Shown: positions 18,630 through 28,464 of the stretch, one piece after another | Numbering within the stretch: position 1 is the first letter of the stretch | Layout of the letters: the number at the start of each line of letters is the position of its first letter | Assembly: GCA_017518735.1 (NCBI GenBank) | Contig: JAFWTY010000036.1 | Coordinates: 1 to 64,000 of the forward strand | Source of the DNA: Lachnospiraceae bacterium | GTDB lineage: Bacteria > Bacillota > Clostridia > Lachnospirales > Lachnospiraceae | Reading direction: 5' to 3' | Length of the DNA: 64,000 bases | Translations under genes and position numbers: made by a program | Notes under the pieces: model-generated | Told to the model about the DNA's origin: nothing | The model's database searches: none | The model's input: the letters and a program-made list of their open reading frames with translations, nothing else

Positions 18630-19637
18630 TTAATTCCAGCGTTTTACATCAATTTCCGTTTTCTTATCACGAACCATTAAATCTTTCAGACAATCGGCAG
18701 CAGGCAGATTATCAAAAAGGATTTCATTAACTTTTTCAACAATCGGCATTTCGATGTTATACTGCTCGGCAAGTTTTTTGCCTGCCTTTGCGGAATATAC
18801 TCCTTCCACAACCATTTTTACTTCATCCATGGCCTGTTTGGCGGTATAACCCTTACCGATCAAAATACCGGCTCTTCTGTTTCTCGAATGCATGCTAGCA
18901 CAGGTAACAATCAAATCGCCGATTCCGGAAAGACCGTAGAATGTTTCCGGCTTTCCGCCCATAGCAACTCCGAGTCTGGAAATCTCAGCCATACCTCTGG
19001 TGATCAAAGCAGCCTTCGTGTTGTCACCATAGCCAAGGCCATCGGCAATACCTGCTGCAAGTGCAATAACGTTCTTTAATGCGGCACCGATTTCAATTCC
19101 GAGCACATCAGGTGAGGTATATACACGGAAAACAGGGCTCATAAACGCTTCCTGAACGATTTCGGCAACCTCTCGTTTCTTTGCTCCGACTACGATTGTA
19201 GTAGGAATTCCGCGTCCCACTTCTTCTGCGTGGGAAGGACCGGACAAAACAGCCACCGTACTTCCGGGTATCTCTTCTTCGATGATATTTGACATCGTAT
19301 GAAGCGTTGCTTCTTCAATGCCCTTGGAAACATTTACGATAATCTGATCCGGTTTATAGTAATCCTTTAAGGTTTTTGCCGTGGAACGTACAAAAACGGA
19401 AGGAACTGCAGTAACCAAAATCTTCGAATCCGTTACGGCAGCATTCAAATCCGATGTAAAAATCATCTCCTCCGGAAGTTTTACGCCTTTCAGTTTATCG
19501 ACATGTTCATGTTCTCTGTTTAACATATCGATTTCATCCTGCAAAGCAGACCAGACGGTAACTTCATGTCCGTTGTCATACAAAAGTTTTGCGAGTGCAA
19601 TTCCCCAGCTTCCGGCACCCAGTACAGCTATTTTCAT
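18630..19637 (-). CDS. gpsA: Glycerol-3-phosphate dehydrogenase [NAD(P)+] (335 aa)
   Basis: Reduces dihydroxyacetone phosphate to sn-glycerol-3-phosphate for phospholipid synthesis. The N-terminal Rossmann motif is GAGSWGIALA (7-16); the C-terminal domain shows NVSKGIEE, SGPSHAEEV and the catalytic-lysine block EIGAALKNVIALAAGI. Length is typical. Its first codon overlaps the plsY stop as ATGA (19634-19637), so the enzyme that makes G3P and the one that acylates it are translationally coupled. Confidence 0.96.
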   Translation of the reverse strand: MKIAVLGAGSWGIALAKLLYDNGHEVTVWSALQDEIDMLNREHEHVDKLKGVKLPEEMIFTSDLNAAVTDSKILVTAVPSVFVRSTAKTLKDYYKPDQIIVNVSKGIEEATLHTMSNIIEEEIPGSTVAVLSGPSHAEEVGRGIPTTIVVGAKKREVAEIVQEAFMSPVFRVYTSPDVLGIEIGAALKNVIALAAGIADGLGYGDNTKAALITRGMAEISRLGVAMGGKPETFYGLSGIGDLIVTCASMHSRNRRAGILIGKGYTAKQAMDEVKMVVEGVYSAKAGKKLAEQYNIEMPIVEKVNEILFDNLPAADCLKDLMVRDKKTEIDVKRWN

Positions 19638-20533
19638 GAATTCTCCTCCGATTCTTTTCTCTTTCTATTTTCATTTTTCTCAAGTTCTTTATTCAGCTCA
19701 TTTTGAATTTCTTCGGGATCAAAGCGCATGGTTTCCGCCACAAACTCTTCGCCCTCGTCTTCGTCACTTTCCGAGACAATGCCCGAAGTTACAGGCTCTT
19801 CTAAATCTTCGTCGTCATCTTCATCTTCTTCTGAATCACCCTCATCATGATCCGGATTGTCATTCTCGGCTTCTTCTTCGATTTCCGCCTTCTGACGCTT
19901 TTTACTCAAATAAGTCTTCTTTTCCACACCGGTAATCAGATTGACAATGTTCTTACGATGCTGGAATACGCTTAACAGGACAAGAAAAGCCGTAACCAGA
20001 TACAATTCGGTAAGTTGTTCCGGACTGAGTGAAAAGAATCCGAACTGACCGAAAATGATAACCTGTGCCAAAAATCCCAGGCCCAGGAAAATACTTCCAA
20101 GCGATACATAATGTGTCAGGAAAAAGATACCGAAAAAGATTGCTATTTCCGCAGGAATAATGCCGGGATAGAAAAATGCGATCATACCGGCAAAACAAGC
20201 GACACCCTTTCCTCCTCTGAATTTCAAAAAGAAGGGATAATCATGCCCCAGAATGGTACCTGCGGCTGCATAGATACGAATCAGATATTTATACTCGGGA
20301 TACTGGTTTTTGAAAACTAACCAGGAAATTAACATGGCAACAAAGCATTTTAATACATCCCCGGCAAGCACGATACCACCCGCTCTTCTGCCCAAAACAC
20401 GAAGAGTATTGGTTGTACCGGCATTCCCGGAACCGTGTTCCCTTATGTCTATTCCGCGGACTTTTCCGACTATGTACGAAGTGGAAATGACGCCGCAGAC
20501 ATAACCGATGAGAATACACCAGAGGCGAAACAT
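19634..20533 (-). CDS. plsY: Acyl-phosphate:glycerol-3-phosphate acyltransferase PlsY, acidic tail (299 aa)
   Basis: Integral membrane enzyme that makes lysophosphatidic acid from acyl-phosphate (made by PlsX) and G3P. Motifs: GSGNAGTTNTLR (motif 1), FKFRGGKGVA near residue 110 (motif 2), and a helix-loop segment before HRKNIVNLITGVE (motif 3 region). About five or six membrane helices fit the first 205 residues, the usual size of PlsY. The last ~95 residues are an unusual charged extension dominated by Glu and Asp, predicted cytoplasmic and absent from standard PlsY. It overlaps gpsA by 4 bases. Confidence 0.94.
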   Translation of the reverse strand: MFRLWCILIGYVCGVISTSYIVGKVRGIDIREHGSGNAGTTNTLRVLGRRAGGIVLAGDVLKCFVAMLISWLVFKNQYPEYKYLIRIYAAAGTILGHDYPFFLKFRGGKGVACFAGMIAFFYPGIIPAEIAIFFGIFFLTHYVSLGSIFLGLGFLAQVIIFGQFGFFSLSPEQLTELYLVTAFLVLLSVFQHRKNIVNLITGVEKKTYLSKKRQKAEIEEEAENDNPDHDEGDSEEDEDDDEDLEEPVTSGIVSESDEDEGEEFVAETMRFDPEEIQNELNKELEKNENRKRKESEENS

Positions 20534-20536
20534 GGA

Positions 20537-21871
20537 TTATTCTTTTTCCTTCCTTTCGCGGATAATAAAATGCAGTGGCGTTCCTTTGAAACCGAAAGCA
20601 TCACGAATTCGGTTTTCAATGTATCTTGTATAAGAAAAATGCATCAATTCTTTGTCATTTACAAAGATTACAAATGTAGGCGGTTTTACCGAAACCTGCG
20701 TAATATAGAACAGTCGTAATCTCTTTCCCTTATCGGTGGGTGGCTGTTGCATCGCTACCGCTTCCGTCATGATTTCATTCAGCACACCTGTCTGAACACG
20801 AAGTGCATGGTTCTCCATTACAACATCGATGGTTTCAAATAGTTTCGGAAGTCTCTGACCGGTCAGTGCGGAAACATATAGTATTTCGGCATACGGCATA
20901 AAGGAAAGCGTATCACGGACCTTTTTTGTAAACTCATTCATGGTCTTGTTGTCTTTTTCCACAGCATCCCACTTGTTTACGGCAATGATCATGCCTTTTC
21001 CGCGTTCATGTGCCACGCCGGCAATTTTTGCATCCTGTTCGGTAACTCCTTCGGTAGCATCAATTACAAGAACCACGACGTCGGCTCGTTCTACGGCAGC
21101 AACCGTACGAACGATCATATAGTGCTCGAGGTCTTCTTTAATCTTGCTCTTACGACGAAGTCCGGCCGTATCGATCAGCACATACTGCTTCTTGTTATAG
21201 GTCACTTCGGTATCAACGGCATCTCTGGTCGTTCCGGCAATATCGGATACAATCACACGATTCTCACCGATGAGTTTATTGATGATGGAAGACTTTCCGA
21301 CATTCGGTTTACCGACGATCGCAACCTTCGGTCTTTCGTCCTCTTCTTCGCTTCCGTCACTTTCCGGAAAATGTAAAATCACTTCATCGAGCATCTCACC
21401 GAGTCCCAGACGGTTAGCCGCAGAAATCGGGAACGGTTCTCCGATACCGAGGTTATAAAACTCATATACGTCAGCCATGGCTTTCGCAGGATTATCCACT
21501 TTATTTACGGCAAGAACAACAGGCTTGGAACTGCGGCGAAGCATATTGCAAACATGCATGTCCGCATCCACAAGACCTTGCTTGACATCCACCAGAAAAA
21601 TAATTACATCCGCAGATGCAATTGCAATTTCAGCCTGTTCTCTCATCTGAGAAAGAATGACATCTTTTGAGTTCGGCTCTATACCACCGGTATCGATCAG
21701 GGTAAATTTATTATTCAGCCATTCCACATCGGCATAGATGCGATCTCTCGTAATACCCGGTGTATCTTTTACAATTGAAATACGATCGCCTGCCAGCACA
21801 TTAAAAAGAGTGGATTTTCCTACATTGGGACGACCCACAACGGCAACGATCGGTTTGTTCTTCTTTTTCAT
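20537..21871 (-). CDS. der: Ribosome-assembly GTPase Der/EngA (444 aa)
   Basis: Tandem-GTPase factor needed for 50S subunit maturation. The first G domain starts [11 protein letters not shown] (P-loop), with DTPG and NKVD motifs; the second has [19 protein letters not shown] and NKWD. The C-terminal KH-like domain ends with the [12 protein letters not shown] block typical of EngA. I prefer ATG 21871 ([13 protein letters not shown]); a TTG ten codons upstream lacks a better ribosome site. It lies 3 bases before plsY on the same strand. Confidence 0.96.
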   Translation of the reverse strand: MKKKNKPIVAVVGRPNVGKSTLFNVLAGDRISIVKDTPGITRDRIYADVEWLNNKFTLIDTGGIEPNSKDVILSQMREQAEIAIASADVIIFLVDVKQGLVDADMHVCNMLRRSSKPVVLAVNKVDNPAKAMADVYEFYNLGIGEPFPISAANRLGLGEMLDEVILHFPESDGSEEEDERPKVAIVGKPNVGKSSIINKLIGENRVIVSDIAGTTRDAVDTEVTYNKKQYVLIDTAGLRRKSKIKEDLEHYMIVRTVAAVERADVVVLVIDATEGVTEQDAKIAGVAHERGKGMIIAVNKWDAVEKDNKTMNEFTKKVRDTLSFMPYAEILYVSALTGQRLPKLFETIDVVMENHALRVQTGVLNEIMTEAVAMQQPPTDKGKRLRLFYITQVSVKPPTFVIFVNDKELMHFSYTRYIENRIRDAFGFKGTPLHFIIRERKEKE

Positions 21872-21913
21872 TCTCAAAATCCCTAAAATTACTTGCCTCA
21901 AAAAACCGAAAAT

Positions 21914-23290
21914 TTATATAAATTCAAGCACTTTTCGGATTAAATCGGCACCATTAGATTTTACTATATCTGCCTTACAATGTAAAGTTGTTTCAACCTC
22001 GGAAACCGTGATGTCATCTAAGAAAACATCCCCGTAACAACGGATCATCGTATCGGGCAAAATCAACGCTTCTCCGATTTCTTTTTCTTTAAGTTGCGCA
22101 ATGATATCACGACCGGTCACCAAACCCGCTACCGTGATCATCTCTCCGAAGAAATCATTTCGAATTTCATAAACGTTGATTTTTAATTCCGGCAAAACTC
22201 TCTCAAGATTTTTCGTACACTCTTTCAAAACAGGGCCGAATAAACGACCTGTGATGACGGAAATCTGTTTTCGACCGGAATAGTCAATATCCTGAACAGC
22301 AGTCAAATCATCATTCTTATGAATCATTTCAGAGAATACAGGCTCGATTTTAAACTTCTCACGATACAACTCCGAAAACTCATTAACAAAGTTCCGAACC
22401 ATACCTACTCCGTTCTCCAACTGAAGATATCCGTCATAGGACTCTTCTTCCGGAAAAGACAAACCTGCCAGGAAATACCACTCATCAGACGCGTGTACAA
22501 AATGGATCCCTTTTTCTTCATAAGCTTTCTGTTGCCATTTACCTATACAGTCAATTACCTCAAGCGCATCTTCTCTTTCAAAAGGCTCCAGATGATACAA
22601 TCCTTCTCTGTACTTTGATAATCCCACCGGAACGACCGAAACGCTTTGTAAGGTCGGGACATATCGATAAAGCTTTTCCAGGGAGTATTCCAGTTCTTCC
22701 TTGTCATTGACTCCCTTGCATAATACAATCTGACCGTTCATCTCAATTCCGGCCTCATAGAGTAAATCAGCTTTTTTCAAAGCTTCGCCGGCAAAACGAT
22801 TGTTCAGCATTTTGCATCGAAGTTCCGGATTCATGGTCTGGAACGAAACGTTAATCGGTTCCATTCTGTATTTGATAATCTTATTAATATCCGCTTCACT
22901 TAAGTTCGTCAGCGTAACATAATTGCCTAACAGAAACGAAAGCCTTGTATCATCATCTTTAAAATACAAAGTCTCCCGAAGTCCCGGCGGCATTTGGTCG
23001 ATAAAGCAGAAAATGCACTTATTTTTGCAGCTTCTGTACTGATCCATGAAAGAATTCTCAAAAATGAGCCCCAAATCTTCTTCCTGCTCCTTTTCGATCT
23101 CCACTTCCACTTCTTCACCCTGTTTGGTACGAACTTTGAGCACAAGATATTCATCCGAAATCAGATACTGATAATCAAACGTATCTTCAATTTCGGCATC
23201 GTTAATCGAAAGGAGGACGTCTCCGGGTTCGAATCCGTATTCACTTGCGATACTGTCAGGCTCCACACCTGAAATCAAATGTTCTTTCAT
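21914..23290 (-). CDS. DUF512 radical SAM protein with N-terminal PDZ domain (458 aa)
   Basis: Member of the DUF512 radical SAM family, conserved in Clostridia and often next to der, as here; no function is established. Residues about 4-65 form a PDZ-like domain (SGVEPDSIASEYGFEPGD). The radical SAM cluster motif is CKNKCIFC, followed by FIDQMP and the DDDTRLSFLLGNYVTLTN block typical of the family. The C-terminal half is DUF512. I set the start at ATG 23290; a TTG four codons upstream is the only longer option. The gene lies 42 bases upstream of der on the minus strand. Confidence 0.9.
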   Translation of the reverse strand: MKEHLISGVEPDSIASEYGFEPGDVLLSINDAEIEDTFDYQYLISDEYLVLKVRTKQGEEVEVEIEKEQEEDLGLIFENSFMDQYRSCKNKCIFCFIDQMPPGLRETLYFKDDDTRLSFLLGNYVTLTNLSEADINKIIKYRMEPINVSFQTMNPELRCKMLNNRFAGEALKKADLLYEAGIEMNGQIVLCKGVNDKEELEYSLEKLYRYVPTLQSVSVVPVGLSKYREGLYHLEPFEREDALEVIDCIGKWQQKAYEEKGIHFVHASDEWYFLAGLSFPEEESYDGYLQLENGVGMVRNFVNEFSELYREKFKIEPVFSEMIHKNDDLTAVQDIDYSGRKQISVITGRLFGPVLKECTKNLERVLPELKINVYEIRNDFFGEMITVAGLVTGRDIIAQLKEKEIGEALILPDTMIRCYGDVFLDDITVSEVETTLHCKADIVKSNGADLIRKVLEFI

Positions 23291-23359
23291 AGATAATTCC
23301 AAGTAAAACGACCGTCAACTCCGAAAGAATTGGCGGTCAAAATCTCTCATTAACAACCC

Positions 23360-24586
23360 TTATTTCAATACAATCTTCTTAAAATTCTTCTTTCCTTTTC
23401 GTACAATCATCTCGGTATTTCCGATAAACTCTTTATCATAAGCCTTGTAAACGTCCGTAATCTTTTCATCGTTAACGGTTACGCCACCCTGCTCGATTGC
23501 ACGTCTTGCATCGGATCTGGATGTTGCCATACCGGATTTTACCAAAATACCCATTAAATCAATGGAACCTTCTTTGAAATCTTCCTCGGAAAGCTCGGTC
23601 TTCGGCATATTCTCATTATTTGCACCGTCTCCGAATAAAGCCTTGGATGCTTCTCTGGCTTTTTCCGCCTCTTCTTTTCCGTGAATCAGTCCGGTTAATT
23701 CAAATGCAAGAATATCTTTTGCTTCGTTTAATTTGCTTCCTTCCCAGGAATTCATCAGATCGATTTCCTCTACAGGAAGGAAGGTAAGCATACGAATGCA
23801 TTTTAATACATCGGCATCCGCAACATTTCTCCAGTACTGATAGAACTCATAAGGCGAAGTCTTATTGGCATCAAGCCATACAGCACCCTTTTCGGTCTTA
23901 CCCATCTTCTTTCCTTCGGAATTCAGAAGAAGGTTGATTGTCATGGCATAAGCGTCTTTTCCGAGTTTTTTGCGGATTAATTCGGTGCCGCCGAGCATAT
24001 TGCTCCACTGATCATCACCACCGAACTGCATGTTGCAGCCGTATTTCTGATATAACATATAGAAATCATAGCTCTGCATAATCATGTAGTTGAACTCAAG
24101 GAAGGTTAAACCTCTCTCCATACGCTGCTTGTAGCATTCTGCACGAAGCATGTTGTTTACGGAGAAGCATGCACCTACTTCACGTAAGAGTTCCACGTAG
24201 TTTAAATTCAAAAGCCAGTCTGCATTGTTTACCATCAGCGCTTTGTCATCGCCGAATTCGATAAATTTTGCCATCTGAACCTTGAAGCAGTCAATATTGT
24301 GCTGAATATCCTCTTTGGTCAGCATTTTACGCATATCGGTTTTTCCGGAAGGATCGCCGATCATACCGGTTCCACCACCCAAAAGAGCAATCGGTCTGTT
24401 TCCTGCCATCTGAAGACGCTTCATCAAGCAAAGCGCCATAAAATGGCCCACATGAAGACTGTCCGCAGTCGGGTCAAAGCCGATATAGAAGGTTGCCTTT
24501 CCGGTATTTACCAGTTCTTTTATTTCTTCTTCGTCTGTAAGCTGTGCCAACAAACCTCTTTTGTTCAATTCGTCAAAAATAGTCAT
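23360..24586 (-). CDS. tyrS: Tyrosyl-tRNA synthetase (408 aa)
   Basis: Class I synthetase charging tRNA-Tyr. Motifs: [12 protein letters not shown] (HIGH), the GGDDQWSN tyrosine-binding block and KKMGKT (KMSKS equivalent). A C-terminal S4-like RNA-binding domain is present ([16 protein letters not shown]). ATG 24586 has AAGGAGG six bases upstream; the ATG six bases earlier lies too close to that site. A TTGACA/TATAAA promoter sits directly upstream and leaves only a 24-base leader, so the gene is not T-box controlled. Confidence 0.96.
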   Translation of the reverse strand: MTIFDELNKRGLLAQLTDEEEIKELVNTGKATFYIGFDPTADSLHVGHFMALCLMKRLQMAGNRPIALLGGGTGMIGDPSGKTDMRKMLTKEDIQHNIDCFKVQMAKFIEFGDDKALMVNNADWLLNLNYVELLREVGACFSVNNMLRAECYKQRMERGLTFLEFNYMIMQSYDFYMLYQKYGCNMQFGGDDQWSNMLGGTELIRKKLGKDAYAMTINLLLNSEGKKMGKTEKGAVWLDANKTSPYEFYQYWRNVADADVLKCIRMLTFLPVEEIDLMNSWEGSKLNEAKDILAFELTGLIHGKEEAEKAREASKALFGDGANNENMPKTELSEEDFKEGSIDLMGILVKSGMATSRSDARRAIEQGGVTVNDEKITDVYKAYDKEFIGNTEMIVRKGKKNFKKIVLK

Positions 24587-24616
24587 TTTCATCCTCCTTA
24601 TATTGTTTTTCAAACA

Positions 24617-24644
24617 TTTATATTCTAACGAAATACAATGTCAA
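24617..24644 (-). promoter_or_regulatory. Sigma-A promoter of tyrS
   Basis: TTGACA (24639-24644), 16-base spacer, TATAAA (24617-24622). The predicted start near 24610 gives a very short leader. Confidence 0.7.
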
Positions 24645-24661
24645 AATCAAATTTTTCCCTG

Positions 24662-25018
24662 TTAACAATAAGCAAACGCGTCCTTAATCCAGTGAATATC
24701 CCCTTCATTGATTGCAATTACATCAAAACGAATCGGAGAAAAATCACTCACCTGATTCATAACCCTGTAATAATCGGCGACTTTGCAAATGGTATGTCTC
24801 TTACGGGATCCTACTGCGTCTTCCGCATATCCGGATTTGTCGGCAGAACGGTATTTTACTTCAAAAAACACCAAATATTCTCCGTCATATCCAATCAGAT
24901 CTATTTCACCGAATCGGTTTCTGAAATTGCGTTCCACAATCCGGACATCGTATTTTTCCAAAAACCGAACGGCCTGTTCTTCATAGGCAGAACCGACATT
25001 TCGAAGATTTTTTTCCAT
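24662..25018 (-). CDS. yraN: YraN/UPF0102 family nuclease-like protein (118 aa)
   Basis: Small protein with an endonuclease-like fold. Family hallmarks are visible: N-terminal GSAYEEQAVRFLEK, then RNFRNRFGEIDLIG with the conserved Glu and Asp, and VFFEVKYRS with the E-x-K pair. A role in DNA uptake or branched-DNA processing has been suggested for relatives, without agreement. It sits 15 bases after rnhB on the same strand, the usual Firmicute neighbour order. Confidence 0.9.
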   Translation of the reverse strand: MEKNLRNVGSAYEEQAVRFLEKYDVRIVERNFRNRFGEIDLIGYDGEYLVFFEVKYRSADKSGYAEDAVGSRKRHTICKVADYYRVMNQVSDFSPIRFDVIAINEGDIHWIKDAFAYC

Positions 25019-25033
25019 ACGCCCTCCGAATCG

Positions 25034-25804
25034 TTAAATAAAGTTTCCGATAAAGCTTCTTCTGTGAATTTCACAGGGGCCTTGATTCTTAAGCGCCTCA
25101 ATATGCGATGCCGATCCGTATCCTTTATTGGATGCAAAATCATATCCGGGATACTGCTTGTCATATTCTTCCATCAGACGATCTCTTGTCACTTTGGCAA
25201 CAATACTTGCCGCGGCAATCGAAACACTCTTGGCATCCCCTTTGATAATAGGCACCTGCTTTATTTCCGGGTCGATTCCGGGGATTGTGACCGCATCGTT
25301 GAGTAAAACAGCAGGTTTCACCGTTAAGGCCGAAATAGCGTCTCTCATCGCTTCATAGGTAGCCTGTAATATATTAATCTCATCAATTCGCTCCGGAGAG
25401 CGATAGCCGATTCCCACGCTAAGTGCTTCTTTCATGATGATCTCATATAACTCTTCTCGCTTTTTGGCGGTCAGTTTCTTCGAATCATTCAGGTAAAGAA
25501 TTTTAGAATCCTTTGGCAGAACAACGGCTGCTGCATATACAGGTCCGGCCAAAGGACCTCTTCCAACTTCGTCAATACCGCAGATATAACCAAAATCCTC
25601 ATATTTGTGTTCATATACCTTCAGGCTCTCGGTTCTTGCAACTTCGGTATTGTATTCGTCAATCTTCTTTTCGGCAGAAAGAATCAGCTTCTTAACACCG
25701 TCTCTGTCATCATCCGTATATTTTGCAATAAAATGATGAAATCCTTCCGGTGAAGACGCAGGAATACTCTTTAATTCTTTTGTAATTGCCGAAATACTTT
25801 CCAT
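25034..25804 (-). CDS. rnhB: Ribonuclease HII (256 aa)
   Basis: Removes single ribonucleotides and RNA primers from DNA. The catalytic core begins CGIDEVGRGPLAGPVYAAAV (Asp and Glu of the D-E-G-R-G signature) at about residue 75, preceded by a ~70-residue N-terminal extension seen in many Clostridial RNase HII. The later KGDAKSVSIAAASIVAKVTRD block supplies another catalytic Asp region. Three bases from the signal peptidase gene and 15 from yraN, in the standard lepB-rbgA-rnhB-yraN order. Confidence 0.95.
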   Translation of the reverse strand: MESISAITKELKSIPASSPEGFHHFIAKYTDDDRDGVKKLILSAEKKIDEYNTEVARTESLKVYEHKYEDFGYICGIDEVGRGPLAGPVYAAAVVLPKDSKILYLNDSKKLTAKKREELYEIIMKEALSVGIGYRSPERIDEINILQATYEAMRDAISALTVKPAVLLNDAVTIPGIDPEIKQVPIIKGDAKSVSIAAASIVAKVTRDRLMEEYDKQYPGYDFASNKGYGSASHIEALKNQGPCEIHRRSFIGNFI

Positions 25805-25806
25805 TT

Positions 25807-26508
25807 CTATTTGTCCTTGTCTTCTTCCTTCGCATGAGGAACGGCTCCGAAATCACGGAATGGATATATGCGAAGCCATGCTTTTCCTACAAAATCTTTT
25901 CTCTTGATATTTCCAACCATATTGTCACGACTGTCGGAAGAATTATTACGATTATCTCCTAATACAAAATACTCATCATCCCCTAAAGTGATGGGTTCGG
26001 AGGCTCTACCGGGATCAATGATCGTAGCATTTCCGTAATCCTCTTCAAGAACTTCTCCGTTAATATAAATCGTTCCGTCTTTATCTATATAGACGGTTTC
26101 ACCGGGTAATCCGATGATTCGTTTGATGTAGTAGGTGTGTTTTCTGTGCTGGTAAGGGAAAACCACAACATCAAAACGCTTCGGATCCGATACTTTATAC
26201 GTAATCTTGCTGACGATCAGGTTATCGCCGTTGTTTAAGGTCGGATTCATACTGGTTCCGTCCACAACCGTTCTTTGTGCGATAAAAATAACAATCAATA
26301 CGGAAATCACAAAAACAATTCCCATATAGATCAGCATATCCCGGAAGTCTTTCCAGAAAGCTTTCCGTTTTTCTTTCTTTTCTTTTTCGGGATCTTTTTT
26401 CTCGGATTCCTTCTTATCTTCCTCTTTTTTTTCGGAAACTTTCTCTTTTGGGGTAGCTTCTTTCTCTTTAAGGGATTCTTTCATTTTTTCGGTTTCTTTT
26501 TCAGACAT
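25807..26508 (-). CDS. lepB: Signal peptidase I with long charged N-terminus (233 aa)
   Basis: Membrane serine protease that removes signal peptides after Sec export. The catalytic Ser is in GTSMNPTLNNGD and the Lys in YYIKRIIGLPGE; the C-terminal box FVLGDNRNNSSDSR is intact. One membrane helix lies at about 57-77. Residues 1-52 are almost only Glu and Lys, far longer than the cytoplasmic part of ordinary single-pass Firmicute SipS-type enzymes. It is flanked by rbgA (1 base) and rnhB (2 bases). A second, shorter paralogue lies on the other side of rbgA. Confidence 0.93.
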   Translation of the reverse strand: MSEKETEKMKESLKEKEATPKEKVSEKKEEDKKESEKKDPEKEKKEKRKAFWKDFRDMLIYMGIVFVISVLIVIFIAQRTVVDGTSMNPTLNNGDNLIVSKITYKVSDPKRFDVVVFPYQHRKHTYYIKRIIGLPGETVYIDKDGTIYINGEVLEEDYGNATIIDPGRASEPITLGDDEYFVLGDNRNNSSDSRDNMVGNIKRKDFVGKAWLRIYPFRDFGAVPHAKEEDKDK

Positions 26509-26509
26509 T

Positions 26510-27376
26510 TTATTCTACCGCATCCGTATCAAACGGCCTTTCCAGCGTTATTCTTCCAAGACGTCCGCTCCTAAAATCATCCAATAGCAAATCCGCCGCT
26601 TTCGAAATGTCCGGAACTTCGTTTTTTAAAAGACATTTTCGAATGATTGCGATTTGTTCCAAAGCTTTTGCAGGATCTTCCAGCGTTTCGAATTCTTCCG
26701 AATACCTGCCGGAAAGATACTTTGGCGATAATGAATGGATTTCTTTATACAGATGGCTTGCAAGCTCTTCTTTTGCAAGAATATCATCATTAATAGATCC
26801 GATATAGCCGATATGCATTCCGATCTTCTGATCTTCGAATTTCGGCCATAAGATACCGGGTGTATCGAGCAAATCGAGCTGAGGGCTGATTTTAATCCAC
26901 TGTTTTCCCTTTGTAACACCGGGCTTATTTCCTGTATTTGCAGCATTTTTTCTGGCCAGATTATTGATAAACGTGGATTTTCCGACATTCGGAATACCGA
27001 CGATCATTGCTTTGACGGAACGATTGATGATTCCTCGTCTTTTATCCCTCTCAATCTTTTCCTTGCAAACTTCACGGATTTTATTCTGCAAAGCTGCAAT
27101 TCCTTCTTTGGATTTGGAATTATACAAAACAGCGGGGATATTTTTCTTATCAAAATACTCCATCCAGGCTTTGTTTCCTTCCTCACTCGCCAAATCGGAT
27201 TTATTCAATACAACCAGTCGCATTTTATTTGCTGCGAGACGGTCAATATCGGGATTTTTTGAAGAATACGGAATTCTGGCATCCAAAAGTTCTATCACCA
27301 GATCGATCAGTTTTAAATTTTCTTCCATCATCCGGACGGCTTTCGTCATATGTCCGGGATACCATTGTATATTCAT
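26510..27376 (-). CDS. rbgA: Ribosome biogenesis GTPase RbgA/YlqF (288 aa)
   Basis: Circularly permuted GTPase for late 50S assembly. The N-terminus IQWYPGHMTKA is diagnostic; the motif order is G4 (NKSD, about 59-62), G1 (GIPNVGKST), then G3 (DTPG), as expected for the permuted family. Length is normal. It lies between two signal peptidase genes with 1-2 base gaps, so all three are certainly co-transcribed. Confidence 0.96.
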   Translation of the reverse strand: MNIQWYPGHMTKAVRMMEENLKLIDLVIELLDARIPYSSKNPDIDRLAANKMRLVVLNKSDLASEEGNKAWMEYFDKKNIPAVLYNSKSKEGIAALQNKIREVCKEKIERDKRRGIINRSVKAMIVGIPNVGKSTFINNLARKNAANTGNKPGVTKGKQWIKISPQLDLLDTPGILWPKFEDQKIGMHIGYIGSINDDILAKEELASHLYKEIHSLSPKYLSGRYSEEFETLEDPAKALEQIAIIRKCLLKNEVPDISKAADLLLDDFRSGRLGRITLERPFDTDAVE

Positions 27377-27378
27377 CT

Positions 27379-27981
27379 TTATCTGCTCACAAAACCGGCT
27401 TTCATCGTCTGTGTTTTCTTTTTATACCAGACTTTGCCATAAATATCCTCTTTCTTAACTGCACCGATGTTTCCGCTTCTGGAATCTTCGGAAATATTGC
27501 GCATATCTCCGAGTACAAAAAACTCCTCATTTCCAAGTGTGATTTCATTTTCGGCAAGCCCTGCTTCCAATATGTAATCAAACTCATATTTCTCGTCTAT
27601 CACGGTTCCGTTAATATAGACTTTTCCGTTCTTGATCTGAACGGTTTCTCCCGGAAGACCGATGACACGTTTGATATAATAATGTGTTTTTTCATTTCCA
27701 TTCGGCAAAAATGCAATCACATCTCCTCTTTTCGGAGAAGAAATCACATAGACAAACCGATTCACAAAAACTTCCTGCGCATTTTCAAGTTCCGGTTCCA
27801 TACTGCTTCCGACCATTACGGTCTTCATACCGAGAAGTCTAACCAGAACATACGCAACGAAACCGACAATCAGTGCAATGATAACGCATTCCACAATCAA
27901 CGAAACAAGGCCCTTTTTGACCTTTTTCTGTTTGTGATAAAACTGTAATCCTCTTTTACGTTTTCCGGAATACGCAGCCAT
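27379..27981 (-). CDS. Signal peptidase I, second copy (200 aa)
   Basis: Second type I signal peptidase. Ser nucleophile in GSSMEPELEN, Lys in YYIKRVIGLPGE, and the C-terminal box LGDMRNISEDSR are present. One membrane helix at about 30-50 after a Lys/Arg-rich start. Unlike its paralogue it has no long charged extension. AAGGTGG precedes the ATG at 27981. It starts the lepB-rbgA-lepB-rnhB-yraN operon, with a promoter just upstream. Confidence 0.93.
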   Translation of the reverse strand: MAAYSGKRKRGLQFYHKQKKVKKGLVSLIVECVIIALIVGFVAYVLVRLLGMKTVMVGSSMEPELENAQEVFVNRFVYVISSPKRGDVIAFLPNGNEKTHYYIKRVIGLPGETVQIKNGKVYINGTVIDEKYEFDYILEAGLAENEITLGNEEFFVLGDMRNISEDSRSGNIGAVKKEDIYGKVWYKKKTQTMKAGFVSR

Positions 27982-28017
27982 TGATCCACCTTGTTGCAGT
28001 CCAAAATTTAACAGTTT

Positions 28018-28047
28018 ATTTTACCACAAAAACAACCTCTGTGACAA
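28018..28047 (-). promoter_or_regulatory. Sigma-A promoter of the signal peptidase / rbgA operon
   Basis: TTGTCA (28042-28047), 18-base spacer, TAAAAT (28018-28023), placed immediately after the rplS terminator. Confidence 0.55.
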
Positions 28048-28052
28048 TCAAA

Positions 28053-28087
28053 GTAAAAGAAAAAGGCGGTTGATTTCCAACCGCCTT
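28053..28087 (-). terminator. rplS terminator
   Basis: A perfect 10-bp stem (28063-28072 with 28078-28087, 5-base loop) followed on the minus strand by TTTTCTTTTACTT. It lies 10 bases after the rplS stop. Confidence 0.88.
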
Positions 28088-28097
28088 GAATTCCGAT

Positions 28098-28445
28098 TTA
28101 GTTTACTTTTTCTTTAACTTTAGCCTTCTTACCGATACGGCTTCTTAAGTAGTTAAGTTTTGCTCTTCTTACTTTACCCTGACGAACAACTTCTACCTTT
28201 ACAACGTTGGGAGAATGAATCGGCCAGGTCTTTTCAACACCAACACCGTTGGAAGTCTTTCTTACGGTGAAAGTCTGACGGTTGGAACCACCCTGAACCT
28301 TCAAAACGGTTCCTTCGAAAATCTGAACTCTTTCGCGGTTACCTTCCTTGATACGTCCGTGTACTCTTACAGTATCACCGACATTAAATTCAGGCACTTC
28401 GCTTTTTAACTGTGCGCTTTCAATTTCTTTAATAATTTCGCTCAT
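28098..28445 (-). CDS. rplS: 50S ribosomal protein L19 (115 aa)
   Basis: Large-subunit protein at the 30S/50S interface. The sequence [18 protein letters not shown], the [10 protein letters not shown] stretch and the C-terminal [19 protein letters not shown] are typical, as is the length. It has its own promoter, a structured leader and a terminator, so it is a single-gene unit here. In many Firmicutes it directly follows trmD; here an ABC transporter pair separates them. Confidence 0.97.
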   Translation of the reverse strand: MSEIIKEIESAQLKSEVPEFNVGDTVRVHGRIKEGNRERVQIFEGTVLKVQGGSNRQTFTVRKTSNGVGVEKTWPIHSPNVVKVEVVRQGKVRRAKLNYLRSRIGKKAKVKEKVN

Positions 28446-28464
28446 ATTTGCCTCCTATACATCG

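Noticed and set aside
24587..24661. T-box leader for tyrS
   Set aside because: Common in Clostridia, but the promoter leaves only about 24 bases of leader and no T-box sequence is present.
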